The notes under the pieces are model-generated. The model was not told the origin of the DNA. It did no database searches and saw only the letters and a program-made list of their open reading frames with translations. This document shows, piece after piece, positions 38,871-48,774 of a DNA stretch of 64,000 nt. Every line of letters starts with the position of its first letter. The first letter of the stretch is position 1. Source of the stretch: Cobetia crustatorum (GTDB taxonomy: Bacteria > Pseudomonadota > Gammaproteobacteria > Pseudomonadales > Halomonadaceae); NCBI RefSeq assembly GCF_000591415.1, contig NZ_JEMF01000039.1:1-64000 (forward strand), given 5' to 3'. Both the position numbers and the translations under genes were made by a program.

Positions 38871-39110
38871 CTAGCGCAGCCCGGGTAGCAGGTACTTGTC
38901 CAATGCCTGACGTACCGACGGCAACATCACATCCGATTTCAGCACCAACTCGCGCACCAACTCCTGCAGACCAGGCACGCCAACCTCCACATGTTTGGTC
39001 AGCGCCATACGCGCGCAGGTATCTGGGCATGCGTTTTCTGGCACTCGAACGCCCAATGCCACCAGCCGCTCACGGAAGTCATGCTGATCGATCAGGTCCA
39101 CTATCATCAT
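38871..39110 (-). CDS. Small conserved-looking protein at the end of the fds operon
   Basis: 79 residues, very strong RBS (GGAGGAGGAAAGACG before ATG). Sequence features: MMIVDLIDQHDFRERL, then NACPDTCARMALTKH with a CxxxC pair, then VPGLQELVREL. It lies 137 bases downstream of fdsA on the same strand. In other bacteria the fds operon ends with the small delta subunit FdsD (60-80 residues); the size and place fit, but the typical FdsD sequence pattern is not visible. It could be a replacement or a metal-binding accessory protein. Function unknown. Confidence 0.6.
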   Translation of the reverse strand: MMIVDLIDQHDFRERLVALGVRVPENACPDTCARMALTKHVEVGVPGLQELVRELVLKSDVMLPSVRQALDKYLLPGLR

Positions 39111-39247
39111 CGTCTTTCCTCCTCCGTGGAGACTGCGGGCGCTTCTGCATGAAGTCCCGCTGTCTGAGCATAGCTGATGCTGCTGCCTTCATTGTGGACA
39201 GACACTCACGCAACTTGCGTATCACACAGCGTCAGTGACATGTGAAT

Positions 39248-42200
39248 TCACGCCGTTGCGACCGGCGGTGACTCCGGCATCGCAGAGGCTTTCGGCTTTG
39301 TCAGATAGCAGGCGGCATACTTGAACTCGGGAATCTTGCCAACCGGGTCCAGTGCGGGATTGGTCAACAGATTGGCCGCCGCTTCGGCGTAGCAGAATGG
39401 TACGAATACCATCCCCGCTGGCGTCAGCGGATCAGCACGCGTCGCAAGCGTGATCTGACCGCGCCGCGTAGTGATGCTAAGCGGCTCACCGGCAGCAATG
39501 CCCAACCGCTCAAGCTCAACCGGATTGAGCGTCGCGACCGCAGATGGCTCAAGGTTGTCCAGCACCCGTGCACGACGCGTCATAGAGCCGGTATGCCAAT
39601 GCTCCAACTGACGGCCCGTCGTCAACACTGTTGGATAGTCGGCATCCAGTGTTTCATCCGGCGGCGTGGGCCAGGTCGGCACGAAGCGGGCCCGACCGCT
39701 GGCGCGCGGGAAGCCCTCGCCGAACACCACATCCTCCCCTTCTCCATCCGGCGTCAGACAGGGATAGTCACCGACCCTTCGTGAGAAATACGTGCCCAGT
39801 CGATGTTATCGAGCGAATCCATGCCCTGCTGCATCTCGGCATAGATCTCTTCAGGCCCAGCGTAATGCCACTCAAGTCCCATGTGACACGCAATCTGCTG
39901 CGTGATCCACCAGTCCGGTTTCGCCTCACCCGGTGCCTGCAACGCCGCACGCCCTCGCTGTACCTGGCGATTGGTATTGGTAACGCTGCCGTCCTTCTCC
40001 GGCCAGGCATACGACGGCAGGATGACATCGGCGAATTGGGCTGTCTCGGTGACGAAGATGTCCTGCACCACGAGGTGCTCAAGCTGTGCCAGTGCACTGC
40101 GCGCGTGATCAAGATCAGGATCCGACATCGCCGGATTCTCACCAAGAATGTACATGCCGCGAATCTGACCGGCATGAATGGCGTGCATGATTTCCACCAC
40201 CGTCAGGCCTGGCGTAGCGGATAGCGGCGCCTCCCACAGCGCTTCCAGTCGCTCGCGCGCTGCCACATCGCCGACCGGCTGATAATCAGGGAAGACCATC
40301 GGAATCATGCCGGCATCCGAAGCGCCCTGAACGTTGTTCTGACCGCGCAACGGGTGCAGGCCAGTACCCTCGCGACCGACATGACCACAGGCCAGCGCCA
40401 GTGCAATCAGGCAACGTGCGTTGTCAGTGCCGTGAGTGTGCTGCGAGATACCCATGCCCCAGAAGATCATCGCGCGCTTGGCCGTTGCATACTCGCGGGC
40501 CACGGCGCGAATTTCTTCGGGAGCCACACCGCACAATGGTGACATTGCCTCGGGTGTCAGTGCGTCAACATGCTCGGCCAGCGCCGCGAAGTCCTCGGTG
40601 TGGGCCGCGATATAGTCCTGATCCGCCAGCCCTTCACTGACGATGACATTGAGCATCGCATTGAACAACGCCACGTCAGCCCCCGGCGTGAACTGTACCG
40701 AGCGATGCGCATGGTGACGCAGTGCCAGCCCACGCGGATCGATCACCACGATACGGGTTCCGCGCTTGGCGGCGCGCTTGAAAAAGGTTGCCGCGACCGG
40801 ATGGTTGACGCCGGGATTGCAGCCGGTCAGTACGATCAGATCCGATTGTTCAGCCTGCATGAAGGAGGCGCTGACGCCACCGGAACCGACACCTTCCATC
40901 AGCGCTGCCACCGAGCTTGCATGGCACAGCCGTGTGCAGTGATCGACATGGTTGGAGCCAAAGCCAGTACGTACCAGCTTCTGGAACAGCCACGCCTCTT
41001 CATTGGTGCACTTGGCGCTGCCGAAGCCCGCCAGGCTATCGGGGCCATGCGCTCGCTTGAGGCTCATGAGTCCCTGGGCCGCGACTTCGAGGGCCTCATC
41101 CCAGCTGGCCTCACGGAAGTGGCTCAGCGGATGCGCGGGATCAAAAGTCGGGTCCAGCCCCTTGGGCACGCCAGCGCGTCGAATCAGCGGCCGGATCAGA
41201 CGCTCCGGATGGCGCGGATAATCGAAGCCGAAACGACCCTTGACGCATAGCCGCCCGCGGTTGGACGGCCCATCGCGACCACTGACGGCGATGATGTTGT
41301 CCAATCGCGGGTCTTGCGACGCAGCGCCATGATGTTGCTTGACTTGCCCCGAGGCTAGCGATTGAGACTGCGCATCCGCCAACGTCGCACCCGACTGCCC
41401 TTCTTCGAACAGCACCTCGCCAGTACCACGACTGACCTGGTATTCCAGCTGGCAGCCCACACCGCAATAGGGACAGACCGAGGCGATCTTGTCATCCACG
41501 GCGGCGCTATCGCCATGCCCCTGCGCATCGACCTGCACCGCTGGCATCAATGCCCCCGTCGGACATGCCTGAACGCACTCGCCGCAGGCCACGCAGGTGC
41601 TGTCGCCCATCGGATCTTCGAGGTCGAACACGATACGGGTGTTGCTGCCGCGTCCCGCCAGGCCGATCACATCATTGACCTGCACCTCACGACAGGCGCG
41701 TACGCACAGGCCACAGCTGATGCAGGCGTCATGATTGACCGCCATCGCGGTATGCGAGTGGTCATGAGCATTGACGGTCGACGGCAACCATTCCTCTGCC
41801 GTTGCTCCCAGCAATGTGCTGACCTTCTCGCGTGCGCCTCCCAGAGTCTCGCGGGCACGCCCGACATCGACACCCAGCTGCGCGGCAGTCGCCATGAAGT
41901 GACTGCTGACATCAGGGTTCACCTGCTCTGCCGGCATGTCCGCGGCCAACATCTCGACCACCATCGCGCGGGCCGCACCGGCTCGCTCAGAGCTGGCGCT
42001 GCGCACCACCATGCCTGGGCGCGCTTCTCGAATGCAGCTGGCCGCCAGCGTACGCTCGCCTTCTATCTCGACCATGCAGGCGCGGCAGTTGCCATCAGCG
42101 CGATAGTCCAGCGCCTCGCTGTAGCACAGGTGCGGGATGATCTCGCCGCTGCGCTGAGCGATCTTCCATAGCGTTTCACCGGGCCAGACGGTGATGTCCA

Positions 42201-42270
42201 CGCCATCCAGTGTGATCGTGAAGCCGTCATCACGTGCCTGATCGGCGCAGTCTTTCGCTGGCATGTTCAT
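39248..42270 (-). CDS. fdsA: NAD-dependent formate dehydrogenase, alpha (Mo) subunit, frameshifted
   Basis: Molybdenum bis-MGD subunit oxidising formate to CO2, 1007 residues when restored. It starts with a [2Fe-2S] domain (Cys49, 62, 65, 79), then two [4Fe-4S] motifs (CISCGLCVRAC near 183, CVACGECVQACP near 226) and a further cluster CPYCGVGC near 266. The active site is CTRLCHASS with Cys449-His450 as Mo ligand and base. One C of a CCCC run is missing near 39761-39764; with it, the text continues TIPCLTPDGEGEDVVFGEG into the MGD-binding C-terminal domain (ASGRARFVP, GRQLEHWHTG). Overlaps the fused gamma-beta gene by 4 bases. Confidence 0.92.
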
Positions 42271-44029
42271 GCGTCACCTCTCATCGCAGCAGGCGCACCG
42301 GTTGAGGCGATCAGCTGTACGCCGCGCGCCGCAAGCTCCCCTCGGAAATCCTTGAGTAGTCCCAACACCGGATTCGGTGCCGCTTGCCCCAGCCCACAGA
42401 TGGAGGCGTCTACCATCACCTGCGAGAGCCGCGTCAAGAGCGTCTCGTCCCACTGATCGCTGCTGAGCGCTGCCAGCATCTGCTGAGTGCCGACCCGACA
42501 CGGTGTGCACTGGCCGCAGGACTCATCCATGAAGAAGGTCATCAGATTGCGTGCCGCCGCGACCAGATCGTCCTGATCCGACAGCACCATCACCGCCGCC
42601 GAGCCGATGAAGCAGCCATGCGCCTGCAAGGTGTCGAAATCCAGCGGAATATCGGCCTTGCTGGCCGGCAGAATTCCGCCGGAAGCCCCGCCGGCAGATA
42701 CGCCAACAGACGGTGTCCTGCTGCCATGCCGCCACCGTATTCCTCGACCAACTCATTGAGCGTGATACCGGCCGGTGCCAGATACATGCCCGGCCGCATG
42801 ACGCGACCTGACAGCGAAAAGCTTCTCAGCCCCTGGCGTCCATGCCGGCCAACATTGACGTAGCTCTCGATGCCTTCGCGATGCAGCCGCGCGATCCAGT
42901 AGACCGTCTCGACGTTGTTGACCAGCGTCGGCCGTCCGAACAGACCGCACTGCGCCACGAAGGGCGGACGCTGCCGAGGCTTGCCCGGCTTGCCTTCCAG
43001 CGACTCGATCAGTGCCGATTCCTCGCCACAGATATAGGCGCCAGCGCCGCGGCGTAGATGGATGAAACCGGACGCGACGACGCCTGCCACTTCCAGCTCC
43101 GTAATGCATTCACGCAGCGCAAGACCCAGCGTCGGATACTCATCACGCAGATAAATGTAGAGCCCTTCGGCGTCGATGACGTGTGCGCTGGCCAGTGCAC
43201 CTTCCAGGAAGGTGTGCGGTTCTCGCTCCAGATGGTAGCGGTCCTTGAAGGTGCCAGGCTCGCCTTCATCCGCATTGATCACGCAGTAGCGCGGCCCCGC
43301 CTCGGCACGCACGAAGCCCCACTTGCGGAAGGTCGGAAAGCCAGCACCGCCGAGTCCACGCAGCCCCGCCTGCTCGATCATCTTCGCCAGATCATCAATG
43401 GCCACCTCGCCCGCCCTGAGCGCGTCGAGCAGGCCATAGCCCCCCATCGCGCGATACGCCTCCAGACTTGGATAGTCGAGGCTCGTGGCGGGATCTGCAT
43501 GTACATGTCCTGCTGCAATCGCGGCCTTGACGCCCGCGACGCTTGCCTGACCAAGATGGTAATGGCCGACCTCAGCCACCGGCGCACTATCACAACGCCC
43601 CATGCAGGGTGCACGCACCACACGCACTTCAGCAGGATCGAGTCCCTCGGCAAGCCCGGCACGGAGTGTCTCGGCACCTGCCAGCTGACAGGACAACGAA
43701 TCACAGACACGTACCGTCAGCGCCGCCGGCGGCGTTTCGCCATCCCGCACCAACGTGAAGTGGGCATAGAAGGTTGCCGTCTCGTAGACCTCTGCCATCG
43801 GCAGACGCATCCACTCGGCAAGTGCACGCAGATGACGCAGCGTCAGATATCCCACATGGTCATTGAGGTCATGTAGATATTCGAGCAACAGGTCACGCTG
43901 CGGCGGGCTATCGGCCAGCAGTTGCTGTATCTCGGCCAGCGCCTCGGATTCAACAGGGCGACCGCGCAGCTGACTGCGCGAACGGCGACGACCGGCTACA
44001 GCCGGCGGGGGAGTGATCACTGACGTCAT
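42267..44029 (-). CDS. fdsB: Formate dehydrogenase fused gamma-beta subunit (NuoE-NuoF type), frameshifted
   Basis: Fusion of two diaphorase subunits, 587 residues when restored. Residues 1-170 are the NuoE/FdsG-like thioredoxin fold with [2Fe-2S] ligands Cys109, Cys114, Cys142, Cys146. The remainder is NuoF/FdsB-like: RGLGGAGFPTFRKW (FMN), NADEGEPGTFKDRY (NADH), GAGAYICGEESALIESLEG, then ESCGQCTPCRVGT for the [4Fe-4S] cluster. One base is missing between 42692 and 42693; restored, it reads YLPGGASGGILPASKADI. It passes formate electrons to NAD+. First gene of the operon, overlapping fdsA by 4 bases. Fusion rather than separate fdsG and fdsB distinguishes it from the Ralstonia/Rhodobacter layout. 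Confidence 0.9.
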
Positions 44030-44421
44030 GGCGGCACCGCATCGTTGTTTTAATAGTGGTGATGCAAGGAGGCTGCAGTCGTGGCGACTGCATTAGTCAC
44101 GTAAGCGTCGATTGGCTCGGGCATGCAAGGCCACTGTCCAGCAGGACAGTGGCCTGTCAGGTAACAGACCCGAAAGCGTAGTAACGCCGACATTCCTCAC
44201 TGTAGATTGCAATTTACAAAGCACACACTGATGCAGCAACCGCATCAAAGCCTGAAAGCGCTTCTGTGTCAGCCACGACTACGCAGGTGTCGTACCCAGC
44301 TAACTTGCCACAGGAAATGACTCTCACAATCAGACTGCCAGACTCTTCGCCTGATGGCGGCCGACCCTGTCGGAACCCCTCCAGGATGACAGCGCGACCA
44401 ATAACAACATGAGGTATCCAC
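44030..44421. other. fds / BCCT divergent control region
   Basis: It must hold both promoters. Two symmetric elements are present: the long hairpin at 44128-44155 and a dyad TGATGC-AGCAACC-GCATCA at 44229-44247 that could be an operator. No gene is seen. Confidence 0.45.
44128..44155. repeat. Perfect inverted repeat in the fds / BCCT region
   Basis: AGGCCACTGTCC-AGCA-GGACAGTGGCCT, 12-bp stem with a 4-base loop, between two divergent genes, where no terminator is needed. It could be an operator, a leader hairpin or the relic of a terminator. Confidence 0.6.
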
Positions 44422-45996
44422 ATGTCATCGAATCCGTATGACACGGACTACGAGATCGGCCAGGACAATGTCCAGGTCATGGGTCTTGATGTTCACAACC
44501 CTGTCTTCGCGATCAGTGCCGTACTGATTGTCGGCTTTATTCTGTTTGCCATTCTATTTCCGGGAGATGCCGAGACTGCACTGGGCGGTGCCAAAGCGTG
44601 GTCCATCGGTCATGGCGACTGGCTGTTCATGATTGCCGGTAATATTTTTGTGCTGTTCTGCCTACTGCTGGTCGTCCATCCGGTGGGCAAGCTGCGTCTT
44701 GGCGGGCAAAAGGCAACACCAGAGTTCTCCACCCACTCCTGGTTCGCGATGCTGTTCGCGGCGGGCATGGGTATTGGTCTGATGTTCTGGAGCGTCGCCG
44801 AGCCGGTGGCCTATTACACCGACTGGTACGGCACGCCACTGAACGTCGAGCCACGCACCCCCGAAGGGGCACGCGCTGCACTCGGTGCCACCATGTATCA
44901 TTGGGGCCTGCACCCGTGGGCGATCTATGCAGTAGTCGGACTATCGCTGGCGTTCTTCACCTATAACAAGGGACTGCCGCTGACCATCCGTTCGGCGTTC
45001 TACCCGATTCTCGGTGAGCGTACCTGGGGATGGATGGGGCATATCATCGATATCCTGGCCGTACTGGCGACCATCTTCGGATTGGCAACGTCTCTGGGAC
45101 TAGGCTCTGCCCAGGCAGCGTCCGGCCTGGATTACCTGTTCGGCATCGGTGCCGGCTTACCGACCCAGATCGCGATCATCATTCTGGTCACGCTGATCGC
45201 GATCTACTCGGTCAGTCGCGGACTGGATGGCGGCGTGAAGCTGCTCTCCAACATCAACATGATCATTGCCGCCGTACTGATCGCCTTTGTCATCGTCGTC
45301 GGTCCGACACTCGCCATCTTCAAAGGCATCGGCACCACTGCGCTCAGTTATGCCGAGTACATCCTGCCACTCTCCAACTGGATCGATCGCCCTGACGAAA
45401 GCTGGTTCCACGGCTGGACGGTCTTCTATTGGGCATGGTGGATTTCCTGGTCCCCGTTCGTCGGCATGTTCATCGCACGCGTCTCGCGCGGCCGTACCGT
45501 GCGTGAATTCGTGATCGCGGTTCTGCTGGTGCCCACCCTTGTCACCATCCTGTGGATGTCAGTGTTCGGGGGTACCGCACTTGAGCAGGCGGTCAATGGC
45601 GTCGGTTCACTGGCTGGCGGCATCGATTCCGTGTCGCTTGCGATGTTCCAGATGCTCGACAACCTACCGCTCTCGGGCGTGACCTCCTTCATCGCCATCA
45701 TTCTGGTACTGGTGTTCTTCGTCACCTCTTCAGATTCCGGCTCATTGGTGATCGACTCCATCACCGCCGGTGGCAAGGTAGATGCTCCCATTAGTCAGCG
45801 CGTATTCTGGGCTGCGATGGAAGGTCTGATTGCCGGTGCACTGCTCTATGGTGGCGGTAGTGCTGCCCTCGGATCACTGCAGGCAGGTGCCATCGCGACC
45901 GGATTACCCTTCACGCTGGTACTACTGGTGATGTGCTACTCACTGTTCCGTGGTCTGCTGTGGGAGAAGCAGGAGCTAAGCCTCAACGCCAATTGA
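44422..45996 (+). CDS. BCCT-family betaine/choline/carnitine transporter
   Basis: Secondary transporter of 524 residues with 12 predicted transmembrane segments. Family signs: the glycine-rich TM3 stretch GMGIGLMFWSVAEP, VGLSLAFFTYNKGLPLTIRS, and the substrate-box segment FYWAWWISWSPFVGMF followed by IARVSRGRTVREF. The GMGxGxMF form is typical of Na+-coupled betaine members. Both tails are short (about 25 and 15 residues), unlike osmosensing BetP, so it may serve nutrient uptake more than acute osmoregulation. It stands between the formate dehydrogenase and dimethylglycine genes and probably imports betaine for this pathway. A GAGG site lies upstream of the ATG. Confidence 0.92.
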   Translation: MSSNPYDTDYEIGQDNVQVMGLDVHNPVFAISAVLIVGFILFAILFPGDAETALGGAKAWSIGHGDWLFMIAGNIFVLFCLLLVVHPVGKLRLGGQKATPEFSTHSWFAMLFAAGMGIGLMFWSVAEPVAYYTDWYGTPLNVEPRTPEGARAALGATMYHWGLHPWAIYAVVGLSLAFFTYNKGLPLTIRSAFYPILGERTWGWMGHIIDILAVLATIFGLATSLGLGSAQAASGLDYLFGIGAGLPTQIAIIILVTLIAIYSVSRGLDGGVKLLSNINMIIAAVLIAFVIVVGPTLAIFKGIGTTALSYAEYILPLSNWIDRPDESWFHGWTVFYWAWWISWSPFVGMFIARVSRGRTVREFVIAVLLVPTLVTILWMSVFGGTALEQAVNGVGSLAGGIDSVSLAMFQMLDNLPLSGVTSFIAIILVLVFFVTSSDSGSLVIDSITAGGKVDAPISQRVFWAAMEGLIAGALLYGGGSAALGSLQAGAIATGLPFTLVLLVMCYSLFRGLLWEKQELSLNAN

Positions 45997-46056
45997 GGCG
46001 TGAACGCGCAAGTCTCATGCCTTTATAAATAACGTTTCATAAAGCACGGACAAAAA

Positions 46057-46090
46057 AAATGCCGCCCCCGGTAACCGGGGGCGGCATTTT
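46057..46090. terminator. Bidirectional terminator after the BCCT gene
   Basis: AAAATGCCGCCCCCGGT and its complement ending GGCATTTT, flanked by further A/T. It separates the BCCT gene from the convergent DUF4168 gene. Confidence 0.88.
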
Positions 46091-46122
46091 CAGTAGGTGA
46101 CCCGAACGTCACCCCTACTGGA

Positions 46123-46515
46123 TCAGGAGTTTTCCTGAGCCAGCTTCTGCACCTTCTTCATCAGCGTCGGATCGTTCTGAACCGCCTGGCCGATGGAATT
46201 GAAGGTGGCAACTTCCAGACCGGAGTCTTCTACCGCACCGACCATCTCATCATTGGCTTCCTGACGGACGCTCTGCTTGGCAGTTTCGTCGTCGGCCTTC
46301 TGAAGCTTGCCGGCGAAGTCTTGAGAGATGCGAGCGATTTCCTGAGAGGCAGCAGCGAACTGTTCCAGCTGCGCATCAGAGAAGTCACTGGCCTGAGCCT
46401 GTGTTGCCTGTGCAGGTGCCTGACCCTGAGCCGGTGCGTCAGCAGCGAACGCCGGTGCCGACATCATGCCCGCAGAAATCAGGGCAGCCGTCATGTATGC
46501 AGTCATCCGTTTCAT
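46123..46515 (-). CDS. Secreted DUF4168 protein
   Basis: 130 residues with a clear signal peptide (MKRMTAYMTAALISAGMMSA, cleavage near AFA-AD). The mature part starts with a Gln/Ala-rich linker (APAQGQAPAQATQAQ), followed by a helical DUF4168 domain: FSDAQLEQFAAASQEIARI, then EANDEMVGAVEDSGLEVATF and KVQKLAQ. GGAGG precedes the ATG by 5 bases. DUF4168 proteins are periplasmic and of unknown function. It is monocistronic. Confidence 0.82.
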   Translation of the reverse strand: MKRMTAYMTAALISAGMMSAPAFAADAPAQGQAPAQATQAQASDFSDAQLEQFAAASQEIARISQDFAGKLQKADDETAKQSVRQEANDEMVGAVEDSGLEVATFNSIGQAVQNDPTLMKKVQKLAQENS

Positions 46516-46973
46516 TGCAGCCTCCAGTCATTGATCGTCAATAAGTGATTACCCTAACTCAGACGGAAGCCTCGGCCGGATGTTCAATTTTTCATGTAAA
46601 GCTTTGAAATCACTTTGAATCATTCGCGATACATTCGTCGCATTAAAGCAACGCAAAATACGCGAGGCCGCTCATGGCAGGGGTTTCAAAACCTGTATAC
46701 CCATACAAAGACATTCGTTTTTCTGCCGAACTTTCTGCCAAATTTTCTTCATGCCGCTCGTGAAACTGCTGCAAAACGATGCTGATATCTCTCCACGCCT
46801 TCACTTTCACATGATATATAGCCCAGCCAAGTACCACACAAACCGCGCACTGATGGGCAGCAAACTCCCGCAGACTGACATAGGCTTACGATAGACCCAT
46901 GCCACACGACACCTCGTATCCTTGTGCACCTGAATGCATCTCCTAACAACATCGCCGCTGTCGGAGGACTGAT
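46516..46973. other. Intergenic region, no gene seen
   Basis: It lies between the divergent DUF4168 and DUF4174 genes. Moderately AT-rich in its left half. A 64-codon minus-strand frame at 46643-46837 has no RBS or recognisable domain and is not called. Confidence 0.5.
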
Positions 46974-47708
46974 ATGTCCGCACACACTCTTTCCTCACCA
47001 CTCTCTTTGCTCGGCTTCTCATCTTTCCTGTCATCTCCGCCAGCATCGCGGCATGCAGGAACACTGCTCTTCTCCAGCCTGCTGGCCATGCTGCTGCTCA
47101 TCAGTCCTCAGGCCCACGCGATCAGCTTGCTGGATTCAGACGCTGACCTGAATGCCCCCACCGAAACCTCAGCCGGCGCGCCGCCACCACCGTCACCTCC
47201 CGAGACGGTAGTGACGACCACTACGGCTGCCAATGTCGATCCGGCCGCCAACCCTCTGCTCGGTGAAACCTGGAACCGCCGCTCACTGGTGCTGGTCGCG
47301 CCAGACGAGCAGGACCGTGATCTGCAGCGCCAGAGAGATGAGCTACGCGCCACGCGCGGCGAGTTGCAGCAACGTGATGTAACGCTCTATAGCCTGATGG
47401 GCACACGCGGTATCCACGATGGCGTGCCGATGAGCTTCGAGGAGGTTCGCGCCCTGCGTGATGCCATGCAGCTGCGCGAAGGCGCGCCCTTTACCGTCAT
47501 CCTGATGGGCAAGGACGGCGGCAAGAAGATGCAGCAGGAGGGTTTCGTCTCACCGGGCCAGATCTACCAGGTGATCGATAACATGCCGATGCGCCAGCGG
47601 GAATCCAGCCAGAACTCTCGCGCTGCATCACCGTCACAAGCTACGGAAGAACACAGCGCGCCCGAGCCATTGAGCGATGAAGACTGGCAGTGGCAGAAAA
47701 GCGAGTAG
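46974..47708 (+). CDS. Secreted DUF4174 protein
   Basis: 244 residues. GGAGG lies 6 bases before the ATG. After an N-terminal region with a hydrophobic segment (LLFSSLLAMLLLISPQAHA, signal cleavage near AHA-IS) comes a Pro/Thr-rich linker, then the DUF4174 domain: WNRRSLVLVAPDEQD, a coiled stretch of RQRDELRATRGELQQRD, then FTVILMGKDGGKK and a MPMRQRE end. The domain resembles a thioredoxin-like fold with no catalytic Cys pair. Function unknown. The signal peptide has an unusually long n-region (about 30 residues), so a later start is possible. Confidence 0.8.
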   Translation: MSAHTLSSPLSLLGFSSFLSSPPASRHAGTLLFSSLLAMLLLISPQAHAISLLDSDADLNAPTETSAGAPPPPSPPETVVTTTTAANVDPAANPLLGETWNRRSLVLVAPDEQDRDLQRQRDELRATRGELQQRDVTLYSLMGTRGIHDGVPMSFEEVRALRDAMQLREGAPFTVILMGKDGGKKMQQEGFVSPGQIYQVIDNMPMRQRESSQNSRAASPSQATEEHSAPEPLSDEDWQWQKSE

Positions 47709-47752
47709 ACAGAGCCGGTAGATCAAGCGGAAATCAATGGCACCTTAAACAA

Positions 47753-47788
47753 AAAGCCCCTGACAGCGAAGATGCTGTCAGGGGCTTT
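47753..47788. terminator. Bidirectional terminator between DUF4174 and etfB
   Basis: AAAGCCCCTGACAGC and GCTGTCAGGGGCTTT around a short loop, with A and T runs. It lies between convergent genes. Confidence 0.88.
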
Positions 47789-47851
47789 CTATCTTCTGCG
47801 GATATGCCTTGCTGTAGCGCAGCGAGCGCTGAAAGTTGGTTGCCCAGCGCC

Positions 47852-48727
47852 TTAACGCACAACGCCCTCCTCACGGAGCAACTTGAGAATCTCGCCAGCC
47901 CCTTCTTCGGCACTCACGCCTTCCAGACGCTTGCCACCGCCACCTTCGGCTTTAGCAGCGGCGGCCTTGAAACGGTCACGCGCATTGGTGGCCTTGATGC
48001 GCTTGAGGCGCTTGGGTCGTTTACGCGCTGGTGTTATGGCGAAGGCTTCGGCCACGCTATCGTGCGCAGCGTCCCCAGTCTCGACCCTGACCAGTGACCC
48101 GCGCCGTGCCTGCCCGAAGGCCGATTGACGCGCAGCCGGCGCGGCGCTATCCACACTGACCAGCGCAGGTAGCCGCACTCTGAGTCGACGGCGCTGGCCA
48201 CGCGGCAATGCCTGCAACGCTGTCAGATGCTCACCATCACAACTCTCGATCTCGACCAGTCCTTCGACCAGCGGCCAGCCGAGACTCTCCGCCAACAGAT
48301 GTGGGAGTAAACCGCTCCCCTCACCTGTCTCGCTCTGGCCACCGCACACCACCAGCTGCGGGGCCTCCTCACGCAGTCGTGCCGCGAGCAACGGCCACAC
48401 GTCGACGACTCGCTCGGCGGCTTTATCTTGCAAGGCGCGAGGCGTGACCAGCGTCAGCGCCTCCAGCCCCATGCCCAGATAACCACGCAGTGCCACGTCC
48501 TGCTCGCTCCCCGTCATGATCTCTTCGCCACTGGCGTGCCAGGCACTTACGCTCACCTGCCCCTCGGGCTGTTGACGTGACAGGGTCAAGCACAGCTCCA
48601 GCGCGCGCGCATCCTGCTCGGCACGCCGCAGGCGCCCTGACACCGGATGCTGACCCAGTGACACCAGACTGACGACCTTGAGCGCAGCAGACTGACCGAG
48701 TGCAGCAGACTGATTGACTGAATTCAT
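47852..48727 (-). CDS. etfB: Electron transfer flavoprotein, beta subunit (dimethylglycine type)
   Basis: 291 residues of the diverged ETF-beta group found with dgcAB. Recognisable parts: KVVSLVSLGQHPVSGRLRRA, RALELCLTL, LVVCGGQSETGEGSGLLPHL and GWPLVEGLVEIE. It ends with a charged extension (TPARKRPKRLKRIKATNARD) and a Gly-rich stretch. It pairs with EtfA to take electrons from dimethylglycine dehydrogenase towards the quinone pool. Last gene of the dgcA-dgcB-etfA-etfB set, 47 bases after etfA, the same order as in Pseudomonas aeruginosa. Confidence 0.85.
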   Translation of the reverse strand: MNSVNQSAALGQSAALKVVSLVSLGQHPVSGRLRRAEQDARALELCLTLSRQQPEGQVSVSAWHASGEEIMTGSEQDVALRGYLGMGLEALTLVTPRALQDKAAERVVDVWPLLAARLREEAPQLVVCGGQSETGEGSGLLPHLLAESLGWPLVEGLVEIESCDGEHLTALQALPRGQRRRLRVRLPALVSVDSAAPAARQSAFGQARRGSLVRVETGDAAHDSVAEAFAITPARKRPKRLKRIKATNARDRFKAAAAKAEGGGGKRLEGVSAEEGAGEILKLLREEGVVR

Positions 48728-48774
48728 GCGTTTCTCCTTACCCTCCTGACCACCTCAGGCAGTCCCGGGCAATA

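Noticed and set aside
37405-44415. Shared 14-base leader CAACATGAGGTATC before the ATGs at 37419 and 44422
   Set aside because: Both contain an ordinary GAGG ribosome site, and several 14-base coincidences are expected by chance in 64 kb.
46643-46837. 64-codon minus-strand frame
   Set aside because: No ribosome binding site, no domain, and atypical composition for this genome.
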